From contig CAYFTL010000003.1 of the NCBI GenBank assembly GCA_964346145.1, positions 1-64,000 on the forward strand: a stretch of 64,000 nt of DNA, read 5' to 3'. The stretch is from CAYFTL01 sp964346145 (GTDB lineage Bacteria > Bacillota > Clostridia > Christensenellales > Aristaeellaceae). The notes beneath the pieces were generated by a model. That model made no database searches, was not told the DNA's origin, and worked only from the letters and a program-made list of their open reading frames with translations. Position 1 is the first letter of the stretch. Each line of letters begins with the position of its first letter. The position numbers and the translations under genes are program-made. Positions 16,909 to 25,726 of this stretch are shown piece after piece.

Positions 16909-17736
16909 TTAACGTTTTGGGCGGCGCACAAAGGTGAGCAAATCCCTCAAATCGTCGGGAAACGGGAGATTCTTTAAAATGCTGCGCATGCGTTTGGTGC
17001 GGCTGCGGCTATCACCCAAGGATTCCAAAAGGGGAGAGACCACATAGTTCCAATAAGACTTTCCATGCACCCACTGGGTCAACTGTTTCCGTTGGGTCAT
17101 GTTTTGCCCAATGGCTATTTGTCGCTCAAACTCATCGAACAGAGATTTCGGCTCCAAATAGCAGTTCCATTCAACCAGCGTATCGTATATTTCCTGATGC
17201 GTATGGTTTTTATTAAAGTCTAGCAATACCCCGTTGAAGCCCCGAGCGCGTAGACCATCGTACAGAGGGTGAACGACCCGCCACAGTGCTCCGTGCTCCA
17301 CTGCGTGGGGCAATTGGGCCAGCAAGCGGTCACTGAGCTCTTTTTTTGTTACGTGGTTGGGCAGAGTGCCTTGGCGAAGCAGGGCGGTATACAAGGAGTC
17401 GGGTTCAATCAAATAATTTTCAAGGCAAAACCGGGGCAGAATATGCAGATGATCGTATTTATCGCGTAGCTTGCGTAGCTCGATTTCATCCAACGCATCG
17501 CGGTCTACCAGCCCGTGCCATTCCCCGCGGCGTTCGATAAAGCGCAGCACATTGTCCTTACCGCCGGCGGGGCCGATGATCCAGCGCGCCAATGGATTTT
17601 CCTTTTTGAATTCCGGATGATCTAAGACAATATTTAAAAACTGCACATCGGTACTGCCTTCGACGACCAGCACATTTTTTCGCGGTGCGGCGGCCTGCCG
17701 GTCCAGAAGATCCTGAAAATGATCTGTGTTGCTCAT
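16909..17736 (-). CDS. TOPRIM-domain protein (DUF4435/AriB-like), putative defence nuclease
   Basis: 275 residues. The N-terminal TOPRIM fold shows VLVVEGSTDVQFLNI with Glu26, and GLVDRDALDEIE with Asp78-x-Asp80, the metal-binding triad of OLD, AriB and RloB-type proteins; PRFCLENYLIEP follows as in DUF4435 proteins. The C-terminal half (about 120-275) is helical and unassigned. The start ATG overlaps the stop of the upstream ATPase gene (ATGA), indicating coupled synthesis of a complex. In PARIS the ATPase AriA releases the TOPRIM nuclease AriB, which cleaves host tRNA; in AbiL a similar pair aborts infection. Function here is inferred from architecture only. Confidence 0.8.
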   Translation of the reverse strand: MSNTDHFQDLLDRQAAAPRKNVLVVEGSTDVQFLNIVLDHPEFKKENPLARWIIGPAGGKDNVLRFIERRGEWHGLVDRDALDEIELRKLRDKYDHLHILPRFCLENYLIEPDSLYTALLRQGTLPNHVTKKELSDRLLAQLPHAVEHGALWRVVHPLYDGLRARGFNGVLLDFNKNHTHQEIYDTLVEWNCYLEPKSLFDEFERQIAIGQNMTQRKQLTQWVHGKSYWNYVVSPLLESLGDSRSRTKRMRSILKNLPFPDDLRDLLTFVRRPKR

Positions 17737-18656
17737 ATGCAGTTCTCCATGCGTATTCTAATTCCCAGTTCGTCGTAACGCCGCCAAGCGCCCTGCTGAT
17801 GGGAGGTTAAAATAAACTGTGCTTGCTTTTGCTCCACGATGTATTCGATCGCGCTCAGTGTAGCTTCCACCTGCTCGGGGTGCAAGTGGACATCGGGATG
17901 ATCCAGCATCAGCACTCCTTTGGAATTTAGCAAGGCAATGGAAGTGTAAAGCAAAAATAGTTGGGTGCGCTCTCCACGGGACAGTTGCTGCAAAGAGTGC
18001 TTCACACCGTTTTCCAAACGGATATAGGGCTTTTTTTCGTCGAATTCCAGGCACTTTCCGGGCAACAAATCTCGATAATGAAAGGATAGTTCTTCGAAGG
18101 CGGTAGGGTTGGAGGTTTTAAGCTGAGCGATCAAATCGTCCGGCTGTCTTAAAAACTGATTGATGATGAGCTCATCGGTAACCAACCAATGCGGGGGAAC
18201 CAGATCCGGACGAAGTTTATAGTCGGTTTCGGTGTCTAAAAAGATCATATTGGAATAGTCGCCTTTGCTCAGCCAAGCTTCGGAAGTGTTTCGGTAAACA
18301 GGAACACACTCTTCGCCATTATTTTGCCATCCAATGATGGGTTGGTCTCCGAAAGAATTTAGAAACACGTCACTACTGGCCAACACGATTAGCACTGGCT
18401 CGTCCCATATACCTTCGAAACGTGCCGCACAGTTGAGCCAGCTGGGGTAATCGGGGTGGTTGTTGTTGTACAATAGGCCAAGCCCTTGCCATATGTGGGC
18501 CAGAGCACGCAGCAGAGTCGATTTTCCGCTGCCGATAGGGCCCGAGACCAACACGGGCACGGTTTGGTCATCTTCTAAAAATTCAAGGGAAAATAGGCCG
18601 TGGTTTTTGCCCGCCAGAGGCCCCATTTGTGAGGTGTAAAAGTGTGAAATACGCAT
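17733..18656 (-). CDS. AAA/ABC-type ATPase, partner of the TOPRIM protein (AriA-like)
   Basis: 307 residues. Walker A GPIGSGKST at 39-47, ABC signature LSRGE near 230, Walker B GVLMLDHPD and VHLHPEQ, then a switch histidine in LTSHQQG: a complete SMC/ABC-type head without a long coiled coil. PARIS AriA and OLD-type ATPases share this layout, but AriA is clearly longer by memory, so this is a compact version. The Walker B glutamate is replaced: the motif reads LDHP rather than LDEP, so ATP hydrolysis may be slow or absent, which would suit a sensor held in an ATP-bound state. First gene of the three-gene operon; a 360-base gap precedes it. Confidence 0.85.
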   Translation of the reverse strand: MRISHFYTSQMGPLAGKNHGLFSLEFLEDDQTVPVLVSGPIGSGKSTLLRALAHIWQGLGLLYNNNHPDYPSWLNCAARFEGIWDEPVLIVLASSDVFLNSFGDQPIIGWQNNGEECVPVYRNTSEAWLSKGDYSNMIFLDTETDYKLRPDLVPPHWLVTDELIINQFLRQPDDLIAQLKTSNPTAFEELSFHYRDLLPGKCLEFDEKKPYIRLENGVKHSLQQLSRGERTQLFLLYTSIALLNSKGVLMLDHPDVHLHPEQVEATLSAIEYIVEQKQAQFILTSHQQGAWRRYDELGIRIRMENCI

Positions 18657-18960
18657 AAGCGATGATCTCCTTCATGTAGATCAGCAATAAAACAGCATGC
18701 CAGATATATTCTAAACTTATTATAACATAGTTTGAAGTGCTTGCTAAAAATAAAAGCGATAACATGCGGGCGAAATTTGGCTAGAAGAATAGCCGTTAGC
18801 CCTATGCAATCAGAAAATAAAAGTTTTAGGTCGACAATCTAAGCAAGGGAGGAGAGGGTAAGCAAGGCGAAAGGACAGCGGTTATGCCCGATATCAATTC
18901 AGTACAGCTTTGCTAAAACATAGGAATAGTTGCCGCGAAATGCAGTGGAGAACGCTGTGA
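18657..18960. other. Intergenic stretch upstream of the ATPase operon
   Basis: AT-rich, no open frame of note. It must hold the promoter of the minus-strand operon, but I see no clear -35/-10 pair. A GGGAGGAGAGGG at about 18848 (+) is not followed by a usable frame. Confidence 0.4.
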
Positions 18961-19008
18961 AAATAAAAACATAACGAGCTACGCCGGATATTTGCGCAGC
19001 TCGTTATG
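18961..19008 (-). terminator. Terminator of the phosphodiesterase gene
   Basis: CATAACGAGCT (18970-18980) pairs with AGCTCGTTATG (18998-19008); on the minus strand TTTTTATTT follows. Confidence 0.88.
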
Positions 19009-19017
19009 ATGACATTG

Positions 19018-20316
19018 CTATTTGAGAATGGCGTCGAGCACTTGACCATCGCATTCGGGGAAATCAATGCCCATGGCGCGAGCCAGTGTGGGGGCATTGT
19101 CCATAATACTTCCTGTTTCAAGCATAACGCCTTCCTTAAAGGCAGGCCCGGCGGCAAGCAGCACGGGTTGAGGACCTTTTTCGGGCAGATAGCCGTGGGT
19201 CGCACGGCCCAGCTTGTAGTCTGAATTGTCGGCGGCCGAAACCAGTGATCCGGTTAAATTTCCGCCAAAAGAGGTGTATCCATCGGTTTCGATGACAAAA
19301 CTAAAATCGCCGTACAAACCTTCGCGCTCGCGCGCATCTTGGGCGGTCAGCACTTCGCTAATTCCATAAATGCCTTCTCCTGCCAAGGAGAGGAGCAGGT
19401 TATAAACTTTTTGTTCCAGTTCTTTATCATCAGGTTTGGACAAATAAACCTGTGCGGACATACCAGCGGAGTGGCAATAGGCATCCCAATGCAGCGCTTT
19501 TCCTTGCTCATCGGTTTTGATCAGGCCGGCCTTCTGGAAAATTGTATTGATGTGGATTACCCGTTTGATGTCCAACTGTCCGTGGTCGCTGAGCACAACG
19601 AAGTTGGTTTCATCATATATGCCTGCATGCATTGCCGCATCCATCAATTGGCCTAGCCAGGCATCCGATTCGTACAAGGACTGGTTTACTCTATCGTTAA
19701 AGAGCCCTGCTTCATGGCGATAGGCGTCAATATTGGCCGGATGTATGGCCAGCAAATCGGGCTTAAACTTTCGGATGATTTCGCAGGCCGAGTAGGCAAT
19801 AAAGTAATCGGTGGAGGGGTGCTTTCGCAAACGCACACCGTTTACGAAAGGCTGAACCGCAGCCTTAATGACTTCTTCGCTGCTTCCCGCATGCTTGAAG
19901 GCTTCGCATATGGTTTCGCTCTCGGATTGCGGCCAGTATTCGGCGACCAAATAATCTATGGAAGGGTGATTGCCCGTCACCGGCCAGAAAATGCCGGCGG
20001 TTGTCTTACCTGCAGCTTTGGCGGCGTCAAACAAATCGGTTCCGCGCATGGCTTTTCGAAACCATTGCCACGGCACATTTCTCTCGCCGGGGCGAAGTAT
20101 TTCGTTGTTTACGATGCCATGGCTACCTGGCAGTCGCCCGGTTACGATGCTGGCGTGCGCGGGATAAGTGACCGACGGGTAAATGCTGCGCATCCGTTTA
20201 ACGCCCGACGCCCGCTTGAGAAACTTGCTAAAATGTGGCAAGGTGCTGAGCAGTTCTAAATCCTCATAGACCAATGCATCCATAGAAATGATGACCAAAC
20301 GCTGTTTTTCTTTCAA
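19018..20316 (-). CDS. Type I phosphodiesterase / nucleotide pyrophosphatase family protein
   Basis: 432 residues of the alkaline-phosphatase superfamily. VIISMDALV carries the first metal-binding Asp, YPSVTYPAHASIVTG the catalytic Thr, and VVLSDHGQLD and RATHGYLPEKG the other zinc ligands. The family (NPP, AlkP-like) splits phosphodiester or phosphonate bonds of nucleotides or lipids. No signal peptide is visible, so the protein is probably cytoplasmic, unlike many relatives. Start is TTG 20316, nine bases behind AAGGGGGA; no ATG is better placed. Substrate unknown. Confidence 0.9.
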   Translation of the reverse strand: MKEKQRLVIISMDALVYEDLELLSTLPHFSKFLKRASGVKRMRSIYPSVTYPAHASIVTGRLPGSHGIVNNEILRPGERNVPWQWFRKAMRGTDLFDAAKAAGKTTAGIFWPVTGNHPSIDYLVAEYWPQSESETICEAFKHAGSSEEVIKAAVQPFVNGVRLRKHPSTDYFIAYSACEIIRKFKPDLLAIHPANIDAYRHEAGLFNDRVNQSLYESDAWLGQLMDAAMHAGIYDETNFVVLSDHGQLDIKRVIHINTIFQKAGLIKTDEQGKALHWDAYCHSAGMSAQVYLSKPDDKELEQKVYNLLLSLAGEGIYGISEVLTAQDAREREGLYGDFSFVIETDGYTSFGGNLTGSLVSAADNSDYKLGRATHGYLPEKGPQPVLLAAGPAFKEGVMLETGSIMDNAPTLARAMGIDFPECDGQVLDAILK

Positions 20317-20676
20317 GACCTGTTCCCCCTTAGATAAATTTTATGCAAAACAGCTTTCCAACAACCCGTTCTTCGGCTGCTAGAAAGCTGCTTGGTGTTA
20401 TTTTAATTTTTTGAGCTGTAGCGAGTGGAGCAATGAGGCATTTGTATATGCCGGTTGCTCCTTTTTGCATCTGGATGGCTAGATATTGGTAAATAGGCAT
20501 GATTCTATGCTCACTTCCTACAGCAGTGATGCGATGAAACGCCAATAAAGCTGCGATAGTCTATTAAACAAACAAATTAAATATTTCAAAGCATTATAAT
20601 TCATTAAGACACAGTATACATGATTTTTGTCAGGCTGAAAAGATCAATTGTACATGTGTTTTGTAGAAATACTTAA
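20317..20676. other. Structured leader / intergenic region
   Basis: About 360 bases before the TTG start. Two inverted repeats stand out: about 20348-20392 (AACAGCTTTC against GAAAGCTGCTT) and 20427-20461. A minus-strand frame of up to 71 codons (20330-20545) runs through both and ends 14 bases before the TTG start, but its composition looks non-coding. I see no known riboswitch consensus. Confidence 0.4.
20427..20466 (+). terminator. Terminator-like hairpin, + strand orientation
   Basis: GGAGCAA (20427-20433) pairs with TTGCTCC (20455-20461), with an inner GGCAT/ATGCC pair, followed by TTTTT (20462-20466). No + strand gene ends here, so it may end an unannotated small RNA. Confidence 0.45.
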
Positions 20677-20713
20677 ACAAGAAAAACCGACAAAACTTTT
20701 GCCGGTTCTCTTG
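20677..20713 (-). terminator. Terminator of pyk
   Basis: CAAGA-AACCG type stem on the minus strand around a 9-base loop, ending in a TTGTTT run, directly after the pyk stop. Confidence 0.75.
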
Positions 20714-20717
20714 TTTT

Positions 20718-22478
20718 TTAAATCGAAGCAGACTCTCCGTTGTATACGTATCCACTTACGGGGTCCAGCGTAACGGGCATGCCATCGCGTAGGGTATGCA
20801 GTGCATTTTCTGCATCGATGATGACTGTAAGTTCTAGCGCCAACCCTACGACGGCGGCGTGACCCAAAAAGTCACTGTCTTCCACGACAACACCTGCTGC
20901 ACGGCGCATATAGGGGAGCAGTTCGTTACTGGTCTGTCGGGTGACTAAGATATCCCCGTCGTGGAATTTTGCCTGGGCATCTTGTACGTTGTTTACGACG
21001 CACACGCTGCCAAAGGCCCGGCCGTTACCGATACCCTTGCCGCGCATCAATACATCGCCCACCACATGGACACGGATCAAGTTGGTGGTGCCGCTCATGC
21101 CTACCGGAACGCCGGCCGAAATAACCAACACATCTCCATCTTTTACCAAGTGAGAAGCTTCGGCTGCTTTCACCGAAGTTTCGATCATTTCATCGCCGGA
21201 GGTGGCAATGGGAACCAAGAGTGGTTTTACTCCCCACACAGCAGCCAATTGATTATACACGATTTCACGGCTGGTCGTCGCGATTAGTGGGCATTTGGGG
21301 CGGTAGCGGGAAACGCGGCGCGCGGTGTTTCCCATATCGGTGGGGGTGACGATCGCAGCAGCGTCCAAATCTTCTGCAATGGTGCAGCAGGCGTGGCTAA
21401 CGGCAGCCGTAATGTTCAACGGTTCGTGGCTTACCCCGTGGTCGGGCACGATGTTGGGCTGGGTATTGTGCACGCTTTCCACATATTCGGCCAATTTGCA
21501 CATGGTGCGGAAGGCTTCCAGCGGATAGGCGCCCGATGCGGTTTCGCCGGACAACATGATGGCGTCGGTTCCATCCAAGACCGAGTTGGCAACGTCGTTG
21601 ATTTCGGCCCGGGTGGGGCGCGGATTGCGGATCATAGAATCTAGCATTTGCGTGGCGGTAATGACCGTCTTTCCAGCTTCGTTGCACTTGTGGATTAATT
21701 CTTTTTGCACAATGGGCAGTTTTTCGATGGGGATTTCGACACCCAAGTCGCCGCGGGCCACCATAATACCATCTGCGACCTTGATGATGTCGTCCATATT
21801 GATAACGCCCAAGTCGTTTTCGATTTTTGCGAAGATTTTGATGTGCTCGCCGCCGTTGTTTGCCAGCACCTGGCGAATTTCCATGATATCCTCGCCTCGT
21901 TGCACAAAGGATGCAGCGATGGTGTCGACGCCGGCGTCGATGCCGAAACAAATATCTTCGATGTCTCTTTCGGTCAGCGCGGGCAACCCGAGCTTGGTTC
22001 CCGGGAAGTTAATCCCTTTTTTGCCCGTAAGCACGCCACCGTTGAGCACTTTGGTGTGTATTTCCGTTCCCTCAATGTGCTCGACCACCAATTCAATCAG
22101 CCCATCGTCAATCAATATATTTTTGCCCGGCAGCAACTCGTTGGGCAAATGCTTATAGGTTACACTAACGATGGTGTTATCGCCCGGAATGTCGCGGGTA
22201 GTTAGCGTAAAGCTATCGCCGGGGTTTAAGTGAATAGAACCTTCTTTATACACCCCGGTTCGAACCTCAGGGCCTTTGGTGTCCATCATAATGGATACGG
22301 GGACGTTCATCTCCTTGCGCAAGCGTATGATATTGCGTATACGCGCCTCGTGTTCTTTATGATCACCGTGGGACATGTTTAATCGCGCCACATTCATGCC
22401 ACAACGAATCAGTTCGGACAAAATTTCCTCACTTTCGCTGGCAGGACCTATGGTGCATATGATTTTGGTTTTGCGCAT
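20718..22478 (-). CDS. pyk: Pyruvate kinase with C-terminal PEP-utiliser-like domain
   Basis: 586 residues from ATG 22478, behind TGGAGG; the open frame upstream to 22727 has no ribosome site. It makes pyruvate and ATP from phosphoenolpyruvate and ADP. KIICTIGPASES, VARLNMSHGDH, MMDTKGPEVRTG, AKIENDLGV, ARGDLGVEIP and MLSGETASGAYP are the catalytic and metal/potassium-binding motifs. Residues about 475-586 form the extra mobile domain of Bacillus-type enzymes (LVTRQTSNELLPYMRRA, with HAAVVGL keeping the histidine). A TATACT -10 lies at 22542-22547 on the minus strand. Single-gene unit, not linked to pfkA. Confidence 0.97.
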   Translation of the reverse strand: MRKTKIICTIGPASESEEILSELIRCGMNVARLNMSHGDHKEHEARIRNIIRLRKEMNVPVSIMMDTKGPEVRTGVYKEGSIHLNPGDSFTLTTRDIPGDNTIVSVTYKHLPNELLPGKNILIDDGLIELVVEHIEGTEIHTKVLNGGVLTGKKGINFPGTKLGLPALTERDIEDICFGIDAGVDTIAASFVQRGEDIMEIRQVLANNGGEHIKIFAKIENDLGVINMDDIIKVADGIMVARGDLGVEIPIEKLPIVQKELIHKCNEAGKTVITATQMLDSMIRNPRPTRAEINDVANSVLDGTDAIMLSGETASGAYPLEAFRTMCKLAEYVESVHNTQPNIVPDHGVSHEPLNITAAVSHACCTIAEDLDAAAIVTPTDMGNTARRVSRYRPKCPLIATTSREIVYNQLAAVWGVKPLLVPIATSGDEMIETSVKAAEASHLVKDGDVLVISAGVPVGMSGTTNLIRVHVVGDVLMRGKGIGNGRAFGSVCVVNNVQDAQAKFHDGDILVTRQTSNELLPYMRRAAGVVVEDSDFLGHAAVVGLALELTVIIDAENALHTLRDGMPVTLDPVSGYVYNGESASI

Positions 22479-22706
22479 AAGATTCCTCCATCCGCATTGG
22501 GATTGTTTTAAATGATTTAAATGCAAAACTATATAAAATATAGTATAACATAATTTATGAAAACTAAGTACGTTTTTTTGTAAACAATCGATAGAATTTG
22601 AATTTTCGATAGAATCTACTCTAGACTTTAGTTTTGAGTCCGAATATGTTAAGATACTCACAGAATGTTGTTTCGGCGTTTGATGATGCCGGTGAGGGGG
22701 AAGCAC

Positions 22707-23270
22707 GTGAATTTGCGTGTACGGCACGGTTTGTGGCTGTTAAAATACAAAATCCGTGGAGCATCCTATGTGCAGCGCGAACAGGCGATTCGATCATATT
22801 TGGATAAAATTTCTGAAATGCGAGCGGCAGAAAGAGAGATTAAACCGGTTCAATTGGCAAAAGCCGTTGCGAAGGACGTACCGATGGACGAAAAAGAGCC
22901 CGAAAAATGGGATTTTACCAAGCTGGTGCTTTTTTTCTTTGGATTGGCAGTGCTGCCTTTGGTGATTGTTTTTGGCTTGATAGCGATTTGTCTGGTGATT
23001 TTGTTTGTATTACTTACATTGTTGTTGACGATAGTGCTGGTCATATTTTTGCTGATATCGGTGGCAATTACGGTGCTAGGTATCTTTGCTTTCGCGGTTA
23101 GTTTTTTTGTGTGGTACGATTGGACCAGTGCCTTATTTATGCTGGGGGGCGGTTTGTCACTTTTGTGCGGCGGCATTCTTTTGTGTATGCTTACGCTTTC
23201 TGTGGGATATAAATTATCCTTTTGGTTGCGCAACCGATTTGTGCGCAGCAAGAAGGAGGGCACGACATGA
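22707..23270 (+). CDS. Membrane protein, HAAS/DUF1700-like
   Basis: 187 residues from GTG 22707, six bases behind GTGAGGGGG; earlier in-frame starts have no ribosome site. A helical cytoplasmic N-terminus (about 1-70) with REQAIRSYLDKI and PVQLAKAVAKDV resembles the HAAS domain of DUF1700 proteins. Four long hydrophobic segments follow, the first two very rich in Leu/Ile/Val. It is followed four bases later by a DUF4097-like protein, the usual pair in Firmicutes, usually with a PadR regulator, absent here. A role in envelope stress sensing is inferred from such pairs. Confidence 0.75.
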   Translation: MNLRVRHGLWLLKYKIRGASYVQREQAIRSYLDKISEMRAAEREIKPVQLAKAVAKDVPMDEKEPEKWDFTKLVLFFFGLAVLPLVIVFGLIAICLVILFVLLTLLLTIVLVIFLLISVAITVLGIFAFAVSFFVWYDWTSALFMLGGGLSLLCGGILLCMLTLSVGYKLSFWLRNRFVRSKKEGTT

Positions 23271-24316
23271 AAAAAGCCAGACGAACCACAAAATTTTTAA
23301 GCGTCATTTGCGTCGTTGGGCTGCTGATGGCCCTGATAGGTTGGATGTCCGGAGCCAAAACGGGTGGCTATATTACCAGCAACGGTGTGGTGTTAGAGAA
23401 CAATCAAATTACAAGCCTGGTCAAACATGGTTTGGAAGAGTTTTCATCCATCAACTTGCTTACCGAAGAAGCTACGGTTAGGCTAATTCCAGCCGATTTT
23501 TATGGAATAGATATGCATTATTACGGAGAGCGATACAGCCCCCGTTTTAGAATTAAGGACGGAGTCCTTGAAGTAGAAGATTCGCCCGATGTGGCCGATG
23601 AGCCGGAAGGGGTGCTGATGAGCTTCTTTGCCCCCTGGGACGGTTATGAGAATTCAATTGATATCTATTTTGATCAATCCAATTCCATAGAAAACGTGAC
23701 AATCGAGACCGGGTGGGGCAATATTCAAATTGACGACTTGCTAGCCGAAAATGTGCATCTAATCGGCCACGCGGGCCATATTTTTCTCAAGCGAATCTCT
23801 ACACAAGAGTTAAGGGTGGAACAAGGGGTTGGGCGATTTGCTTTAGCTCAATCAATGGTTGGCAAGGCGAACATACAAAAGATGGCCGGCGGCAGCTGGT
23901 TGGAGCAAGTGGAGGGGGAAGAACTAAACTTTCGGCTGGATGTGGGCGGCGTCACAGCCACACAGAGCAGCGTAAATATGCTAAAAATAAGCAATCGCGT
24001 TGGTTCTGTTTTTTTCAATGATTTGGTCAGCCAGGATGCAAATATTGCTGCCGGCAGCGGAGGAGTGGAACTATCGGGAGTGCTGAATGGACAGACCCAT
24101 ATATCTTCTGCGTTGGGCAATATCGCACTGAGTGTGCAGGGGCAGATCCAAGACTATGGCTTGGATTGCAATGCAGGTTGGGGTAAAGTGGATATTTCAG
24201 GTATTCGCTCAAAAGGGGTCAAACAGCAGGGTGCTACCGAGAAAAAGATTGAGGTTGATAGCGGCGTGGGCAGCGTATATTTAAGCTTTGACCCAGCTAA
24301 ACAATCTACTAAATAA
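23267..24316 (+). CDS. DUF4097-like beta-strand repeat protein, membrane anchored
   Basis: 349 residues from ATG 23267, behind AAGGAGGG; overlaps the end of the previous gene. One N-terminal membrane segment (LSVICVVGLLMALIGWM) and an outside part made of short regular beta-strands with Asn/Gly/Ser turns (VTIETGWGNIQIDDL, NIAAGSGGVELSGVL, KIEVDSGVGSVYLSF), the signature of DUF4097/adhesin-like beta-solenoids related to LiaF/LiaG. Such proteins sit outside the membrane and are tied to cell-envelope stress responses. No two-component system is next to it. Ends before a long bidirectional hairpin. Confidence 0.82.
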   Translation: MKKARRTTKFLSVICVVGLLMALIGWMSGAKTGGYITSNGVVLENNQITSLVKHGLEEFSSINLLTEEATVRLIPADFYGIDMHYYGERYSPRFRIKDGVLEVEDSPDVADEPEGVLMSFFAPWDGYENSIDIYFDQSNSIENVTIETGWGNIQIDDLLAENVHLIGHAGHIFLKRISTQELRVEQGVGRFALAQSMVGKANIQKMAGGSWLEQVEGEELNFRLDVGGVTATQSSVNMLKISNRVGSVFFNDLVSQDANIAAGSGGVELSGVLNGQTHISSALGNIALSVQGQIQDYGLDCNAGWGKVDISGIRSKGVKQQGATEKKIEVDSGVGSVYLSFDPAKQSTK

Positions 24317-24384
24317 GCAAATAAATAAAGCGTTCATCTTAATATTAATAAGTTAATAAGCTGTGAACGCTTGTTATTTATTTG
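24317..24384. terminator. Bidirectional terminator
   Basis: GCAAATAAATAA...GCGTTCA pairs with TGAACGC...TTATTTATTTGC around a long AT-rich loop, serving the convergent genes on both sides; it overlaps the stop of the deacetylase gene. Confidence 0.75.
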
Positions 24385-25367
24385 CTGGGTCTATTGTTAG
24401 CGTAGGCTTTTCCTGGCTTCATTTCCTTGCCGCGCAGGGCATAGAGTTCCTCAACGGTAACCAATTGATAGCCTTCTTTAATCAATTTGGGAACGATGGT
24501 CTCTACGGCATCCGCAGTAGTCTCATAAATATCATGCATCAAAATGATGTCGCCATCTTGAACCTTTCCCAACACTTTTTTGGTAACTTTGCTTGCGTTT
24601 TTACTTTTCCAATCTAAAGTGTCTATGGACCATAAAACCAGTGGAACCGAAACATTTTTGCGGACTGTTTTATTATAAGCGCCGTAAGGGGGGCGAAGAA
24701 GACGAGCCGGTACTCCAATCGTTTTTTTAATCAACGCACTCGTTTTGTTTTCTTGAGTTTTTATTTTTTCAACAGAAATTTCAGTCAAGTTTTTGTGAGA
24801 ATAGGTGTGGGATGCAATTTGACAACCCATCTTATGGGCGCGCTTTAATGTAGACTCGTTTCCTTTCACCCGATTGCCTAGTATGAAAAATGTTGCACGG
24901 GCGTTGTTTTCTTCGAGAACGTTTAGTATACGCTCTGTCACTTTGGGATGGGGGCCATCATCAAAGGTGAGGGCGATCATTTTTTGGTTGGGATCAATCT
25001 TGGGAGATGGGATATCTGTAGGACTCTTTTGATCTTCCGCAACGACATTGGGTGCCGATTCTGTCGCCTCCTTGGTTTCGGGGGTGGGAGTGGGTGATTT
25101 TGTCGCACGAACCGGTTCCTCTGTGGGCGGAGTTTCACTTTCGGCCGATGACTGTTCCGGGGTTGCGCTTAAGGAAAGCACTTGCGCTACAGGCTCCTCC
25201 GGCATTATTCCGGCGGTGGATACGCTAGACGAAGGAGAAAAGGCACCTAAGCCCAATTGAAATATGCCAAACGGCAATAAAGCTACTATGGCGATTGCAA
25301 AGGCCACGGTAAGCATTTTCATGCGCCGTTGTCTTTTCCTGCGGGCATAGCGATTCATCCTTTTCAT
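24378..25367 (-). CDS. Polysaccharide (peptidoglycan) N-deacetylase, NodB domain
   Basis: 329 residues. Basic N-terminus plus one membrane anchor (about 17-38), a Pro/Ser/Thr/Glu-rich linker to about 125, then a NodB domain with all five motifs: ALTFDDGPHP (metal Asp and base), ASHTYSHKNL (two metal His), RPPYGAYN, DTLDWKS and ILMHDIYE. It should remove acetyl groups from N-acetylglucosamine or muramic acid in the wall outside the cell, which protects against lysozyme. GGGATATG precedes ATG 25367. Alone on its transcript. Confidence 0.93.
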   Translation of the reverse strand: MKRMNRYARRKRQRRMKMLTVAFAIAIVALLPFGIFQLGLGAFSPSSSVSTAGIMPEEPVAQVLSLSATPEQSSAESETPPTEEPVRATKSPTPTPETKEATESAPNVVAEDQKSPTDIPSPKIDPNQKMIALTFDDGPHPKVTERILNVLEENNARATFFILGNRVKGNESTLKRAHKMGCQIASHTYSHKNLTEISVEKIKTQENKTSALIKKTIGVPARLLRPPYGAYNKTVRKNVSVPLVLWSIDTLDWKSKNASKVTKKVLGKVQDGDIILMHDIYETTADAVETIVPKLIKEGYQLVTVEELYALRGKEMKPGKAYANNRPSK

Positions 25368-25666
25368 AAAAACATATCCCTTTCTAGGTCTTGTGATGGT
25401 ATAAAAACTATGGAATTGACATAAAAAAATGGCTACGGCTGTTTCTTACACACAACCTATTGCCTAACTCTACAATGAATCAACTAAACTATAAATATGA
25501 CGCAAATTTGACATTTTTGGTTGCGAAAAAAGTTGATTTGGTTGTAAACAATAAATTAAGTGCAACCCTATATTTATTATAGGTCGATCAAAGAAAATTT
25601 GGCGCTTAAATGTAAAATGATGCAAAAAATTAACAAAACTCAAATATCATCGATTGGCTACATATG
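25368..25666. other. Intergenic region upstream of the deacetylase gene
   Basis: AT-rich, about 300 bases; it must carry the minus-strand promoter of the deacetylase gene. No frame, repeat or confident -35/-10 pair was found. Confidence 0.4.
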
Positions 25667-25716
25667 TAATACACAAAAAGGGCAGGCTCTATAGAACCTG
25701 CCCTTTTTGTGTATTA
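25667..25716. terminator. Perfect 20-bp inverted repeat terminator
   Basis: Positions 25667-25686 pair exactly with 25697-25716 over a 10-base loop. GC-rich core GGGCAGG flanked by A-run and T-run, so it works in both directions; it ends the GGGtGRT operon. Confidence 0.93.
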
Positions 25717-25726
25717 CAGTGATTGT

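Noticed and set aside
20330..20545. Minus-strand frame of 71 codons before the phosphodiesterase gene
   Set aside because: It runs through two strong inverted repeats, has no homology I can see and no clear codon bias.
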